Assembly: GCA_963710745.1 (NCBI GenBank)
Contig: CAVQBP010000029.1
Coordinates: forward strand, 1-64,000
DNA: 64,000 bases
Reading direction: 5' to 3'
Source: CAVQBP01 sp963710745
GTDB lineage: Bacteria; Bacteroidota; Ignavibacteria; Ignavibacteriales; Ignavibacteriaceae
Position 1 is the first letter of the stretch. Each line of letters starts with the position of its first letter. The position numbers were made by a program, and so were the translations under genes. The notes below the pieces were generated by a model that saw only the letters and a program-made list of their open reading frames with translations, searched no databases and was not told the DNA's origin. Shown here piece after piece: positions 25,565 to 35,714 of this stretch.

Positions 25565-27736
25565 ATGTTTTTTGGCAATGTTAGACGGTTAAACAAGAAA
25601 AATAACTTAATGTTTATTTTAATTGTTCTAGTTTATATAATTTTCCTCCCAACATATATCTTACCTCAAAGCAATGATGACTGTCTAACTTGCCATAGTG
25701 ATAATACATTAACTACGGAAAAAAACGGCAAAGAAATTTCGTTGTATGTTAATCAGAAGGTTTTTGAACATTCAGCACATGGTAAACTTCAGTGTATTGC
25801 CTGCCATACCGGCTTTAATATAGATGAAATACCTCACAAAGAAAATATTCAACCAATTAATTGCGAATCTTGTCATACAAATGCACCAATAAAACATCCG
25901 TTCCACCCCCAGATGATAAATGCTGATGGAGTTGATGGAGGCAAAGATGTAAATTGCAAAGGATGTCATGGCACTCATGATATAATATCACCGAAAGTGC
26001 CGGGCTCTAAATTCAGCTCTGAGAATATTTTAAAAGCATGTTCAAGCTGTCATCCGGATAAAGCAAAGGAATTTGCCACTTCGGCGCATGCTAACGGATT
26101 AAGAGAAGGAATTAAAGGTGCGCCGAATTGTTTTACATGTCACAAGAATCAGATTGTTTCAATTATACCTGGTGACACAGCTCAAATTAAAATAAACCAG
26201 GAAAAACTTTGTTTATCCTGCCATCTGGATAATCCGGAAATCAGAGCTAGAACTTCACCTTCAGCAGGATTTATTTCCTCCTATACTCATAGTGTACACG
26301 GCAAGGCTTTGTTGGCGGGCAACGGTAAAGCCGCTAATTGTGTAAATTGTCATACTGCTCACAGAGTTAAGGCTCCGGGAGATCCTACATCAACTGTGAA
26401 CAGATTTAACATTCCTAATACTTGCGGGCAATGTCATGGTAAAATTGAAAAAGAATATAAGGAAAGTATTCATGGCACAGCAGTTCTGCAGAAGGGAAGC
26501 AGCGATGCACCGGTTTGTATTACTTGTCATGGAGAACATAATATTTTAAAACCAAGCAATCCTCTGGCACCCACAGCTCCTGCAAATGTTTCCCAGCAAG
26601 TCTGTTCGCGCTGCCATGCGTCTGTTACTTTAGCTACAAAGTATGGTTTAAATCCAAATCGATTGTCTACTTTTAATAATAGTTATCATGGTTTGGCATT
26701 ACAAGGCGGGGTTACTACTGTAGCAAATTGCGGAAGCTGCCATGGTGTTCATTTAATACTACCTCCGACAGATCCTAGATCTTCAGTATATGCAGGGAAC
26801 CTGGAAAAGACCTGCGGAAAATGTCATCCCGGTGCAAATAAAAACTTTGCTGTTGGTGATATACATGCGACACAAAAAGAAAAATCGGAACCGATTCTTT
26901 ACTGGATATCACTGCTTTATATTATTATGATTGTTTCAGTTATCGGGGCAATGCTACTTCACAATATTTTAGATTTCCTGAAGAAAGCAAAAATTAAAAA
27001 ACTGAAGCAGATGGGTTATATCGTTGAGGAAAGGCATGGTCATGCTCTATATCTGAGAATGAACCTCAATGAAAGAATCCAGCATCTCTTGTTCACAATC
27101 AGCTTTATACTGTTAGTAATTACCGGGTTTATGCTGCAGTTTCCTAATTCGTGGTGGGTTGCTCATATCAGGCATACAGTTGAAAATGCATTTGATTATA
27201 GAAGTCTTGTTCACAGGATTGCGGCAGTTGTTATGATAGGAACGAGCTTATATCATATATATTATATTTTATTTACTGATAGGGGAAAGCAGTTAATAAG
27301 AGATTTATTACCTAAAAGACAAGACTTTTTCGATGCAATTGGAATTGCCAAATTCAATTTGGGCTTATCTAAAGTAAAACCAAAACTGGATCGTTTCAGT
27401 TATATTGAAAAGGCAGAATACTGGGCATTAATCTGGGGCACCATAATAATGTCTGCAACCGGTTTTGTTATGTGGTTTGATAATACTTTTATTGGTTTGT
27501 TTACTTTATTAGGCTGGGAAATTGCAAGAACAATTCATTATTATGAAGCCTGGCTGGCAACGCTGGCCATAATTGTCTGGCATTTTTATTTTGTAATTTT
27601 TAATCCTGATATTTATCCAATGAACAGTTCATGGATAACAGGTAAAATGACAGAAGAGGAAATGGCCGAAGAGCATCCTGCTGAACTGGAAAGAATAAAG
27701 AATCAGCAATCACCTGATGAGGAAGAAAAAGAATAA
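25565..27736 (+). CDS. Thirteen-heme cytochrome c fused to a cytochrome b561-like membrane domain
   Basis: The 723-residue chain has a signal/anchor (cleavage near ILPQS) and an extracytoplasmic region with thirteen CXXCH motifs, the first CLTCH and the last CGKCH. One helix follows near residues 446-468, then a C-terminal domain of about four more helices containing paired histidines (NERIQHLLFT, SLVHRIAAV, RTIHYYEAW, IVWHFYF), typical of di-heme cytochrome b561/formate dehydrogenase gamma-type subunits. The tail is acidic and cytoplasmic. Such a fusion can carry electrons between quinol and periplasmic carriers. An ATG at 25610 would also leave the signal sequence intact. It opens the complex genes that run to 32356. 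Confidence 0.9.
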   Translation: MFFGNVRRLNKKNNLMFILIVLVYIIFLPTYILPQSNDDCLTCHSDNTLTTEKNGKEISLYVNQKVFEHSAHGKLQCIACHTGFNIDEIPHKENIQPINCESCHTNAPIKHPFHPQMINADGVDGGKDVNCKGCHGTHDIISPKVPGSKFSSENILKACSSCHPDKAKEFATSAHANGLREGIKGAPNCFTCHKNQIVSIIPGDTAQIKINQEKLCLSCHLDNPEIRARTSPSAGFISSYTHSVHGKALLAGNGKAANCVNCHTAHRVKAPGDPTSTVNRFNIPNTCGQCHGKIEKEYKESIHGTAVLQKGSSDAPVCITCHGEHNILKPSNPLAPTAPANVSQQVCSRCHASVTLATKYGLNPNRLSTFNNSYHGLALQGGVTTVANCGSCHGVHLILPPTDPRSSVYAGNLEKTCGKCHPGANKNFAVGDIHATQKEKSEPILYWISLLYIIMIVSVIGAMLLHNILDFLKKAKIKKLKQMGYIVEERHGHALYLRMNLNERIQHLLFTISFILLVITGFMLQFPNSWWVAHIRHTVENAFDYRSLVHRIAAVVMIGTSLYHIYYILFTDRGKQLIRDLLPKRQDFFDAIGIAKFNLGLSKVKPKLDRFSYIEKAEYWALIWGTIIMSATGFVMWFDNTFIGLFTLLGWEIARTIHYYEAWLATLAIIVWHFYFVIFNPDIYPMNSSWITGKMTEEEMAEEHPAELERIKNQQSPDEEEKE

Positions 27737-27848
27737 ATAAGCTTATTACCTGCTGTGGTAATACAATATATATAAAGAAAATATTTTAAATAATATTTGC
27801 ATCTAATTAAATCTTTTAATAATATTTTTTAAAACAATTGTCAGTTTA

Positions 27849-29345
27849 ATGAAAAAGATTTTCCCTGCGTCTTTTTACAACCCGATTACTTTAATTGGTG
27901 CAGCAATAGCCGTAATTAATTTTGGTTTAATTCTCTTCCTTACTCTTTTAGAGGCGCTTTCTTCCGAGCAAAAACCTTACATGGGTATAATCACTTTTAT
28001 AATTCTTCCTGGTTTCTTAATTATCGGACTTCTTCTTATTGCCTTTGGAATTATCAGAGAGCACAGGAGAGAAAAACATGGATTTAAAAGAAGCGGGAAT
28101 TTTCCTGTTATAGATCTGAATAATCCAAAGCACCGCTCGGCAGTAACGTTTTTTTCTGTGGGAACAATTCTTTTATTATTATTTTCTGCATTTGGAAGCT
28201 TTAAAGCTTATGAGTATACTGACTCCGTTCAGTTTTGCGGAACCGTTTGCCATTCTGTAATGAATCCTGAATACACTGCATATCAAAATTCTCCTCATGC
28301 CAGAGTTGATTGTGTAAAATGCCATATCGGGCCCGGTGCGGGATGGTATGTACGTTCGAAATTGTCAGGTGCTTATCAGGTGTATTCGGTTATTTTTAAT
28401 AAGTACCAGCGTCCAATCCCTACTCCTATTAGTAATTTAAGGCCTGCAAGAGAAACCTGCGAGCAGTGCCACTGGCCAAATGTATTTTATAGTCAAAAGA
28501 AAATTGTAAATACTTATTATCTCTCTGATAAAGATAATTCCAAAATGGTTTTAACTCTTTTATTGAAAATCGGGGGAGGAAATGAGGCTACAGGGGTAAC
28601 TTCAGGAATTCATTGGCATATGAACATTTCCAATCAAATTACTTACATTGCAAGCGATTCCTCCCGCCAGGTAATTCCCTGGGTAAAAGCTAAATCATTA
28701 TTAACCGGGAAAGAAACAATATATAAAAGTGCCGAAACTAAATTAACAGATGAACAGCTTAAAAATGGTGAAGAAAGGGTAATGGATTGTATCGACTGCC
28801 ATAACAGACCCTCCCATATATATCATCCGCCTTCTCAATCAGTTAACGAAGATATGGCCGCAGGGCTGATAGACCCGGAATTACCTTATATAAAAAGTGT
28901 TTCTGTTGATGCTCTTGAGGGCAGTTACTCAACTAAACCTATAGCATTGGATAGTATAAAACTTGCAATAGAAGATTTTTATAAAACAAAATTTCCACAT
29001 ATTGACTCGGTTAATAACAAAGATATTGAGAAATCTATCGTACAGTTACAGGGAATTTATCAAAGGAATTATTTCCCCGAAATGAATGTAAGCTGGAAAA
29101 AATACCCTAACAATATCGGTCATCTATATTCCCAGGGGTGTTTCCGTTGCCACGATGGAAAACATGTGAGCGAAGACGGCAAAGTTATTCCTAAAGACTG
29201 CAATTCCTGCCATACGATATTAGCAGAACAGTTTGGTAATAATCAACCAAATGTTTCCCTGACAGGTTTAACTTATCAGCATCCTGTAGATATCGGCGAT
29301 TCATGGCAGGAGACTCCATGCAGCGATTGTCATTCTAGCAACTAA
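27849..29345 (+). CDS. NapC/NirT-like multiheme cytochrome c, seven heme sites
   Basis: This 498-residue protein has three hydrophobic helices in the first ~120 residues and then a heme domain. The first site is FCGTVCHSVM, a CX3CH form with the distal Met of NapC/NirT proteins. It is followed by six CXXCH sites: CVKCH, CEQCH, CIDCH, CFRCH, CNSCH and CSDCH. NapC-type proteins oxidise menaquinol and pass electrons to periplasmic partners. At almost 500 residues it is more than twice the size of NapC. A small TATTACC/GGTAATA hairpin lies in the 112-base gap upstream and may tune expression between the two cytochrome genes. Confidence 0.9.
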   Translation: MKKIFPASFYNPITLIGAAIAVINFGLILFLTLLEALSSEQKPYMGIITFIILPGFLIIGLLLIAFGIIREHRREKHGFKRSGNFPVIDLNNPKHRSAVTFFSVGTILLLLFSAFGSFKAYEYTDSVQFCGTVCHSVMNPEYTAYQNSPHARVDCVKCHIGPGAGWYVRSKLSGAYQVYSVIFNKYQRPIPTPISNLRPARETCEQCHWPNVFYSQKKIVNTYYLSDKDNSKMVLTLLLKIGGGNEATGVTSGIHWHMNISNQITYIASDSSRQVIPWVKAKSLLTGKETIYKSAETKLTDEQLKNGEERVMDCIDCHNRPSHIYHPPSQSVNEDMAAGLIDPELPYIKSVSVDALEGSYSTKPIALDSIKLAIEDFYKTKFPHIDSVNNKDIEKSIVQLQGIYQRNYFPEMNVSWKKYPNNIGHLYSQGCFRCHDGKHVSEDGKVIPKDCNSCHTILAEQFGNNQPNVSLTGLTYQHPVDIGDSWQETPCSDCHSSN

Positions 29346-29357
29346 GGAACAGAATTA

Positions 29358-29810
29358 ATGAATAGCACTACTAGTAGTGGGCTTCATAAAAGGCGTGACT
29401 TCCTGAAATATTTTCTGTCTGCTGGTTTATTTGGTTTAGGAGGAATAATTCTCTATCCACTTTTAGCCTACCTAAAACCCCCGAAACAAAGTGAAGTAGA
29501 AGTATCGAGTGTTTCTGCTGGTAAAAGCGAAGATTTAAAAGAGGGGAGCGGAAAAATTATTAAGTTCGGCAGTAAACCGGTTCTGCTTATCCATACTCCG
29601 GATAATAAATTTAAAGCTTTTTCAGCGGTATGTACTCATCTTGGATGCACTGTTCAGTATAGAAATGATATGGGATTAATTTGGTGTGCTTGTCATAATG
29701 GAAAATATGATCTTAATGGGCGCAACATTTCCGGACCACCCCCAAAACCTCTTGAAGAATTTAAAGTTATTCAAAAAGGAAATGAAATTTTCGTTTCAAA
29801 AACTGCCTAA
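29358..29810 (+). CDS. Rieske 2Fe-2S protein
   Basis: This 150-residue protein has an N-terminal Tat signal and anchor, KRRDFLKYFLSAG with twin arginines, so it is folded with its cluster before export. The cluster ligands are CTHLGC at about residue 92 and CACHNG at about residue 112, the two Cys-His pairs of a Rieske centre. The cytochrome b gene begins ten bases after the stop. It is the iron-sulfur subunit of the bc-type quinol-oxidising complex. Confidence 0.95.
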   Translation: MNSTTSSGLHKRRDFLKYFLSAGLFGLGGIILYPLLAYLKPPKQSEVEVSSVSAGKSEDLKEGSGKIIKFGSKPVLLIHTPDNKFKAFSAVCTHLGCTVQYRNDMGLIWCACHNGKYDLNGRNISGPPPKPLEEFKVIQKGNEIFVSKTA

Positions 29811-29819
29811 GATAAAAAA

Positions 29820-30902
29820 ATGAAAGACTTTTTTAAGGAAGTATATCTCTGGTTTGATGAACGCGTTAAGCTGGAGAGCCTTGTAGAATTTATGGGGAAA
29901 AAATATGTCCCCATACACCGTCATTCCGTGTGGTATTACTTTGGTGGAGTTTCACTTTTTTTATTTATTATTCAGGTTGTAACCGGAATATTGCTTTTGT
30001 TTTATTATAAAGCCAGTACTGATTTGGCATTTGAAAGTGTCCAGTTTATAATGTCAAAAGTTCAGTTTGGGTGGCTTATACGTTCGATTCATGCATGGGC
30101 AGCAAACTTGTTTATCTTTTCTGTATTTATTCACATGTTCAGTGTACTTTTTGAGAAAGCATACCGTAAACCAAGGGAAATTACGTGGATAACAGGTGCT
30201 TTAATGTTCTTTCTGGCACTTGGTTTTGGATTTAGCGGATATTTGCTGCCATGGAATCAATTATCGTTTTTTGCTACTAAAGTAGGCTCTGATATTGTTG
30301 GCGCTATTCCTCTAATTGGTGAGCCGATTAAAATATTTATGCGGGGTGGTGATGATGTAACAGGAGCAACTCTTTCGCGTTTGTTCGGATTTCACGTTGC
30401 ATTGTTTCCCGGTATTTTTACATTTTTATTATTAGTTCATTTGGTACTTGTCCAAAGACAGGGAATGAGTGAACCGCTTGAACTGGAGGCTAAAAAGCCG
30501 ACTGCTGAAAAAAAGAAAATGCCTTTCTTTCCAAATTTTATGCTTCGGGATTTACTGCTTTGGCTGATAGTTCTTAATATATTAGCAATACTGGCAGTCT
30601 TTTTTCCTGCTCATTTAGGTATTAAAGCTGATCCTTTTTCTTCTGCACCAGCCGGAATTAAACCGGAGTGGTATTTCTTATTTATGTTCCAAACCTTGAA
30701 GTATTTCCCTGCACATATTTTATTCATAGAGGGAGAAGTTCTAGGTATATTACTATTTGGACTTGCTGGTTTATTGTGGCTGTTAGTACCTTTTTGGGAT
30801 GTAAAAAGCTCAAGAGGCAAGCAAAACCGCTTTATAAATTATTTAGGAATTTTTGCTGTCGTATTTATCATTGTTTTAACAATACTTGGATGGATATCAT
30901 GA
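29820..30902 (+). CDS. Cytochrome b subunit of a bc-type complex (b6 and subunit IV fused)
   Basis: This 360-residue membrane protein has the four-helix b-heme bundle with His pairs in SIHAWAANLFIFSVFIHMF and FGFHVALFPG...LLLVHLVLV. A subunit IV-like C-terminal part follows, with the Qo-site motif KPEWYFLFMFQ near residue 280 and three or four helices. It oxidises (mena)quinol with the Rieske protein encoded next to it. Its stop codon overlaps the start of the 11-heme cytochrome gene by four bases (ATGA). That cytochrome therefore takes the place of the usual cytochrome c1 or f. Confidence 0.95.
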   Translation: MKDFFKEVYLWFDERVKLESLVEFMGKKYVPIHRHSVWYYFGGVSLFLFIIQVVTGILLLFYYKASTDLAFESVQFIMSKVQFGWLIRSIHAWAANLFIFSVFIHMFSVLFEKAYRKPREITWITGALMFFLALGFGFSGYLLPWNQLSFFATKVGSDIVGAIPLIGEPIKIFMRGGDDVTGATLSRLFGFHVALFPGIFTFLLLVHLVLVQRQGMSEPLELEAKKPTAEKKKMPFFPNFMLRDLLLWLIVLNILAILAVFFPAHLGIKADPFSSAPAGIKPEWYFLFMFQTLKYFPAHILFIEGEVLGILLFGLAGLLWLLVPFWDVKSSRGKQNRFINYLGIFAVVFIIVLTILGWIS

Positions 30903-32356
30903 AAAAGTTAACAATGATTTTATTGCTTGGTTTTATTTTTTTATTCATGGCGAATGGTAAAGCGGCTGAAGATGAGTGTTTTAATTGTCATGATGCTCAA
31001 GGTGATGATCCGTCTGCATTATTTAAAAATGATATTCATCATAAAATAGGTATTCCCTGCTCAGGCTGTCACGGTGGAAATAGCAAGACGGATGATATGG
31101 ACGCAGCCATGAATAAAGATGCCGGATTTATAGGTGTTCCAAAGGGGAATCAAATTTCGGAAAGATGCGCCAATTGTCATTCAAATCCCGAAACAATGCA
31201 AAAATATGGGGCAAATATACCGACCAATCAGATGGAACTTTTATCAAAGAGTGTTCATGGTCAATTATCTATAAATGGTCAGGACAGGATAGTTCAATGT
31301 ATTACCTGCCATAATGCTCATGGTATAGTTGAGGTTACAAATTCTAAATCTCCGGTTTATCCCCTTAATCTTCCGAATACATGTGCAAAATGCCATAGCA
31401 GCGCAGTATACATGCGTAACTATAATCCTGCTCTGGCTGTTGATCAGCTTGATAAATATAGAACAAGTATTCATGGTATAAGAAATGCGAAAGGAGATAT
31501 TAAAGTTGCAGAATGTGCAAGCTGTCATGGAAGCCATGGTATTCTCTCTATTAAAGATGCGAATTCAAGTGTATATATAATTAATATACCGAAGACATGC
31601 TCAAAATGTCATAGCAATAAATCATACATGAAAGAATATAATATACCGACAAATCAGTATGAAGAGTTTACAAAAAGTGTGCACGGTGTTGATCTTCTTG
31701 AAAAGCATGATCTGAGTGCACCAGCCTGCAATAGCTGCCACGGTAATCATGGTGCGATACCGCCGGGAGTTGAATCAATTTCAGAGGTTTGCGGAACATG
31801 TCATGCTTTAAATGCGGAATTATTCTCTGCAAGTCCACATAAGAAAGCTTTTGATGAACACCATTATCCGGAGTGTGAAACCTGCCACGGTAACCACGGA
31901 ATTACTGTTCCTACTAATAAACTTTTGGGAGTTTCAAAAGATGCTATCTGCAGCAGATGTCATACTCCGACTGAAAATATTAACGGGTACAAAGTTGCAA
32001 AACATATGCGGTTATTAATAGACAGTCTTAGTTACTCAGAAAATTTTGCTGATTCTTTGATCAATAATGCAGAACAGAAAGGTATGGCAGTATCCGAAGC
32101 CAAATTTAAATTGAGAGATGTGAAACAGGCCGAACTCCAGGCTAGAACCGTAGTGCATTCTTTTAATAAAGAAAAATTTGACAGTGTTGTTGTAAAGCAA
32201 GGATTGGCTGTTAGCAATGTAGTAATCGGTGAAGCTAAAAATGCAATTCATGAATATTATTTCCGGCGGATTGGTTTAGGTATTTCCGTATTAATAATCA
32301 GTTTTCTTGCTCTTGTATTATATCTATATATAAAAAGAATAGAACGCGACAAATAA
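30899..32356 (+). CDS. Eleven-heme membrane-anchored cytochrome c
   Basis: This protein of 485 residues has a cleavable signal peptide (MKKLTMILLLGFIFLF...KAAEDE), eleven CXXCH motifs from CFNCH to CSRCH, a helical linker, and one C-terminal transmembrane helix (IGLGISVLIISFLALVLYL) ending in a basic tail. The frame is open further upstream to 30668, but that part overlaps the cytochrome b gene. ATG 30899 in the ATGA overlap starts exactly at the signal peptide. The coupling to cytochrome b implies that it is the complex's electron acceptor. Several CXXCH motifs lie next to a second CH or GH, as in stacked-heme multiheme cytochromes. Confidence 0.92.
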   Translation: MKKLTMILLLGFIFLFMANGKAAEDECFNCHDAQGDDPSALFKNDIHHKIGIPCSGCHGGNSKTDDMDAAMNKDAGFIGVPKGNQISERCANCHSNPETMQKYGANIPTNQMELLSKSVHGQLSINGQDRIVQCITCHNAHGIVEVTNSKSPVYPLNLPNTCAKCHSSAVYMRNYNPALAVDQLDKYRTSIHGIRNAKGDIKVAECASCHGSHGILSIKDANSSVYIINIPKTCSKCHSNKSYMKEYNIPTNQYEEFTKSVHGVDLLEKHDLSAPACNSCHGNHGAIPPGVESISEVCGTCHALNAELFSASPHKKAFDEHHYPECETCHGNHGITVPTNKLLGVSKDAICSRCHTPTENINGYKVAKHMRLLIDSLSYSENFADSLINNAEQKGMAVSEAKFKLRDVKQAELQARTVVHSFNKEKFDSVVVKQGLAVSNVVIGEAKNAIHEYYFRRIGLGISVLIISFLALVLYLYIKRIERDK

Positions 32357-32388
32357 TTTTTTGGCAATAAATGAACAGGGAGGCTTGT

Positions 32389-34056
32389 ATGCAGTCACTC
32401 TCTGATAATCCAAGTCTGGAGGAGATTAAGAAATTCTTAATCAATTTAGATGAAAGAATATCCAGCATAGAATCCCGTCTCCAAATCTTACCTGCCGAAG
32501 AAACATATCCGGTAAAAAAGGAGATAAAAGAATTAGCGAAGTCAATTGACACCTTAGACAGGGAAGATAATCTTGAATACAGGATCGGTCAATTCTGGTT
32601 TGCTAAAGTCGGCATTGTTGTATTAATTATAGGATTAGCTTTTCTCTTAACATTACCTTATGAAAATTCTCCCTCAGTTTTTCCGGTTGTACTGGGCTAT
32701 TTCTTTTCGGCCGTATTAATTGTCCTGTCAAAATATTTCAGAAAAAATTTTCCTCATATAAGCGGATTTATTCTTGGAGGAGGATTTGTTTTATCTTATT
32801 TCTCGACTCTGAGATTATATTATTTTAATTCTACCCCTTATATTACAAACCTTAACCTTGAAGTAATTCTATTAATCATTATAAGCGGGCTGACATTATA
32901 TTATTCTGTTAAAAAAAGGTCGGTCTATTTGACTGCAGTATGCCTTACACTCGGCTACCTGACAGCTTTGGTTAGTGATCAACCGTATTTTATTTTTATT
33001 ATGCTGACTATATTATCGGCACTTACAGTTTATTTTACGCTAAAATATAAATGGTCATATTTAATTGTTTACGGTGTAATTATTACTTATTCAGTACATT
33101 TAATATGGTTTTTCAATAACCCCCTGCTGGGTAAACAGCCGCAGCTTGTATCTTCCCCGGAAGTTAATGCAGTGTTTCTCCTTATTTATGCAACTATTTT
33201 TTATATGAGAAATATTTTAAGAGATAAATCTGCTCCCGAAAGTGCAAATGTAATTTTAGTTACCGTTCTTAATACCGCAGGAGCTTATTCGCTTTTTCTT
33301 TTAATTACATTAACAACAATTCATTCTTATGTAGGTTTTTATCATTTATTAGCTTCAATATTATTTTTAACATTTTCAATTATTTTTTGGGTTAGAGAGA
33401 AAAGCAGATTTTCAACATTTATATTAGCAATGTGCGGTTATCTGGCATTAAGTGTGGCTATAGTAATTCAATTCCCGGCTCCCAGCTTTTTTATCTGGCT
33501 ATGCTGGCAAAGTCTATTGGTAGTATCAACTGCCGTGTGGTTTCGTTCAAAATTTATTGTGCTGGCAAATTTTATAATCTACCTTATAGTCCTTATAGCA
33601 TATCTTGCTATGGAAGGAAGGATAGATGCCGTAAGTATAAGCTACGGTATTGTAGCTTTGTTGAGTGCACGTATATTGAATTGGAAGAAAGACAGGCTGG
33701 AATTAAGAACCGAATATATGCGTAATTCATATTTGATAATTGCACTTTTAATTATTCCATACGCGCTGTATAATTTTATTCCCGGGGGTCTTGTTGCTAT
33801 TTCCTGGGTAGTTCTTGCCTTCTTATATTACACCCTAAGTTTATTTTTAAAGAATAAGAAATACAGGTGGATGGCAATCATTACACTTCTTTTAACCGTC
33901 GTTTATGTATTCATCTTAGGTATTACAAGTGAGGATTTCACATATAAAATCATTTCCTTTCTGGTCCTTGGTGTAGTATTGGTTGCCGTATCGTTAATCT
34001 ATACCCGTGTCATAACCAAAACCGATGCTGGTAATAAAATTGAAAGCGATACATAG
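32389..34056 (+). CDS. DUF2339 polytopic membrane protein
   Basis: A short N-terminal coiled segment (LDERISSIESRLQIL) is followed by the family start YRIGQFWFAKVGIVVLIIGLAFLL and then roughly fifteen hydrophobic helices over ~500 residues. This is the pattern of the DUF2339 family, whose function is unknown. I place the start at ATG 32389 because AGGGAGG ends five bases before it; the in-frame ATG at 32371 has no such site. The gene follows the 11-heme cytochrome closely and may belong to the same transcript, but a role in the complex is only suggested by position. Confidence 0.8.
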   Translation: MQSLSDNPSLEEIKKFLINLDERISSIESRLQILPAEETYPVKKEIKELAKSIDTLDREDNLEYRIGQFWFAKVGIVVLIIGLAFLLTLPYENSPSVFPVVLGYFFSAVLIVLSKYFRKNFPHISGFILGGGFVLSYFSTLRLYYFNSTPYITNLNLEVILLIIISGLTLYYSVKKRSVYLTAVCLTLGYLTALVSDQPYFIFIMLTILSALTVYFTLKYKWSYLIVYGVIITYSVHLIWFFNNPLLGKQPQLVSSPEVNAVFLLIYATIFYMRNILRDKSAPESANVILVTVLNTAGAYSLFLLITLTTIHSYVGFYHLLASILFLTFSIIFWVREKSRFSTFILAMCGYLALSVAIVIQFPAPSFFIWLCWQSLLVVSTAVWFRSKFIVLANFIIYLIVLIAYLAMEGRIDAVSISYGIVALLSARILNWKKDRLELRTEYMRNSYLIIALLIIPYALYNFIPGGLVAISWVVLAFLYYTLSLFLKNKKYRWMAIITLLLTVVYVFILGITSEDFTYKIISFLVLGVVLVAVSLIYTRVITKTDAGNKIESDT

Positions 34057-34232
34057 AAGATCTCAAAAAATTGAAAATCAACGGCCCAAGGATGATGAGC
34101 CGTATTCAATCGACATCAACATTTCCATTTGCCATTTGATCCTATTTTATTATTATTTCCGATGACAAAATAAATTCTGAATTATTCTGATTTCAATTCT
34201 TTTCAGTAAGTAAAAATATAGGAGGCAAATCA

Positions 34233-35561
34233 ATGGGTGTGATAATGCAGTCATTTTATTGGGATTCACCTAAACTGGAAAATAAAGAAGCTGAATGGTG
34301 GAATTTTATAAGCAGTAAAATACCTTCATTGAAATCTGTTGGATTTACAGCTTTATGGCTGCCTCCTGCAAATAAAGCTGCAAATTTGGACGGATTATCT
34401 ATGGGATATGACCCCTATGATTATTATGATCTCGGAGATATTGATCAAAAAGGTTCGGTAAAAACTTTATATGGTTCAAAAGATGAACTGCTTAGTTTAA
34501 TTAATACAGCTCATCAAAATAATATGGAAGTTTATGCTGATTTGGTAATTAATCATAACAGCGGGGCTGATGAAGAAGAAGTTAATCCTATAACAAATCA
34601 AAAAAGGTGGACAAAGTTCTCACCTAAGAGCAATAAATTTCCGCGCGGCTGGAAATGTTTTCATCCTTCACCTTATGAAACCTGGGATAACGGAACTTTC
34701 GGAGATATGCCTGATTTGTGCCACCGCGATCCTTATGTTTATACTGAACTCCTGGAATATGGAAGATGGCTGATTGAAGAGATCGGTTTTAATGGTTTCC
34801 GGTACGATTGCGTTAAAGGTTATGGAGGTTGGATGGTCCGTGCAATTCAGGAATTAAGAGGATTAAAAAACGATGAGACTTATAAACCTTTCGGAGTCGG
34901 TGAATGCTGGGATAGTGATAGAAATATACAGGAATGGCTTAATGAAACTAATGCCTGGACTGACAATCCTGCTTCCGCTTTTGATTTTCCTTTAAGATAC
35001 AGGCTTAAAGATCTTTGTGAAACTTATGGATTCAGTTTAAAAAATCTTTTGGAAAGCGGTACCTTATTAACCGATTCTCCATCAGTTGCAGTTACTTTTG
35101 TTGAAAATCATGATGTAGTCAGGAACGATCCGATAATTAACGACAAGATGCTTGCTTATGCTTTTATTTTAACGCACGAAGGGTATCCATGCGTTTTCTG
35201 GCAGGATTATTTTAACTGGAACCTTGCCCAGGAAAATAATCTCAGCGGTATAGCTGCACTTGTAAAGATTCATGAAAATTATGCCGGCGGTACAACTTCG
35301 GTTTTATATGCAGATGATAATCTTTATATAATGCAGAGAAACGGATTTAAAAGCCAGAGAGGATTAATCTTTGTTTTAAATAACCAGGACAGCTGGAACG
35401 GAACATCGGTTCAAACCAAATGGAACAATACCAAATTTATTCCAATGGCATGGAGAGGTGAAGACTTGGGAATATCTCAGGAAAAGTTTAGCCGGGAAAA
35501 CGGGTGGGCTGATTTTTGGGCCCCTCCCAGAGGTTATTGTGTTTATATACCGCAAGTTTAA
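34233..35561 (+). CDS. Cytoplasmic alpha-amylase-type GH13 enzyme
   Basis: This 442-residue (beta/alpha)8 protein has all four GH13 regions: DLVINHN near residue 109, GFRYDCVKGY with the nucleophile Asp near 191, GVGECWDS with the acid/base Glu near 226, and FVENHDV near 293. There is no signal peptide, so it acts in the cytoplasm on storage glucan or imported maltodextrin. A GGAGG site precedes the ATG. It opens a run of loosely spaced plus-strand genes with no clear operon partner. Confidence 0.92.
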   Translation: MGVIMQSFYWDSPKLENKEAEWWNFISSKIPSLKSVGFTALWLPPANKAANLDGLSMGYDPYDYYDLGDIDQKGSVKTLYGSKDELLSLINTAHQNNMEVYADLVINHNSGADEEEVNPITNQKRWTKFSPKSNKFPRGWKCFHPSPYETWDNGTFGDMPDLCHRDPYVYTELLEYGRWLIEEIGFNGFRYDCVKGYGGWMVRAIQELRGLKNDETYKPFGVGECWDSDRNIQEWLNETNAWTDNPASAFDFPLRYRLKDLCETYGFSLKNLLESGTLLTDSPSVAVTFVENHDVVRNDPIINDKMLAYAFILTHEGYPCVFWQDYFNWNLAQENNLSGIAALVKIHENYAGGTTSVLYADDNLYIMQRNGFKSQRGLIFVLNNQDSWNGTSVQTKWNNTKFIPMAWRGEDLGISQEKFSRENGWADFWAPPRGYCVYIPQV

Positions 35562-35714
35562 TTATTTGTAGTTTATCTGTTATCAAGTCAGATTCAAATT
35601 TCTATTCTCGTAGAAACACTTCTAATGAAATAGTTTGTTTTTATTTGTGCCAGGCATAATTACGGATTCCCGTTATTATTATTATTTTAAAATCAAAAAA
35701 TTGGTGCAAGAGCT

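Noticed and set aside
30668..30898. Long N-terminal extension of the 11-heme cytochrome
   Set aside because: It overlaps the cytochrome b gene in another frame; the signal peptide begins exactly at ATG 30899.
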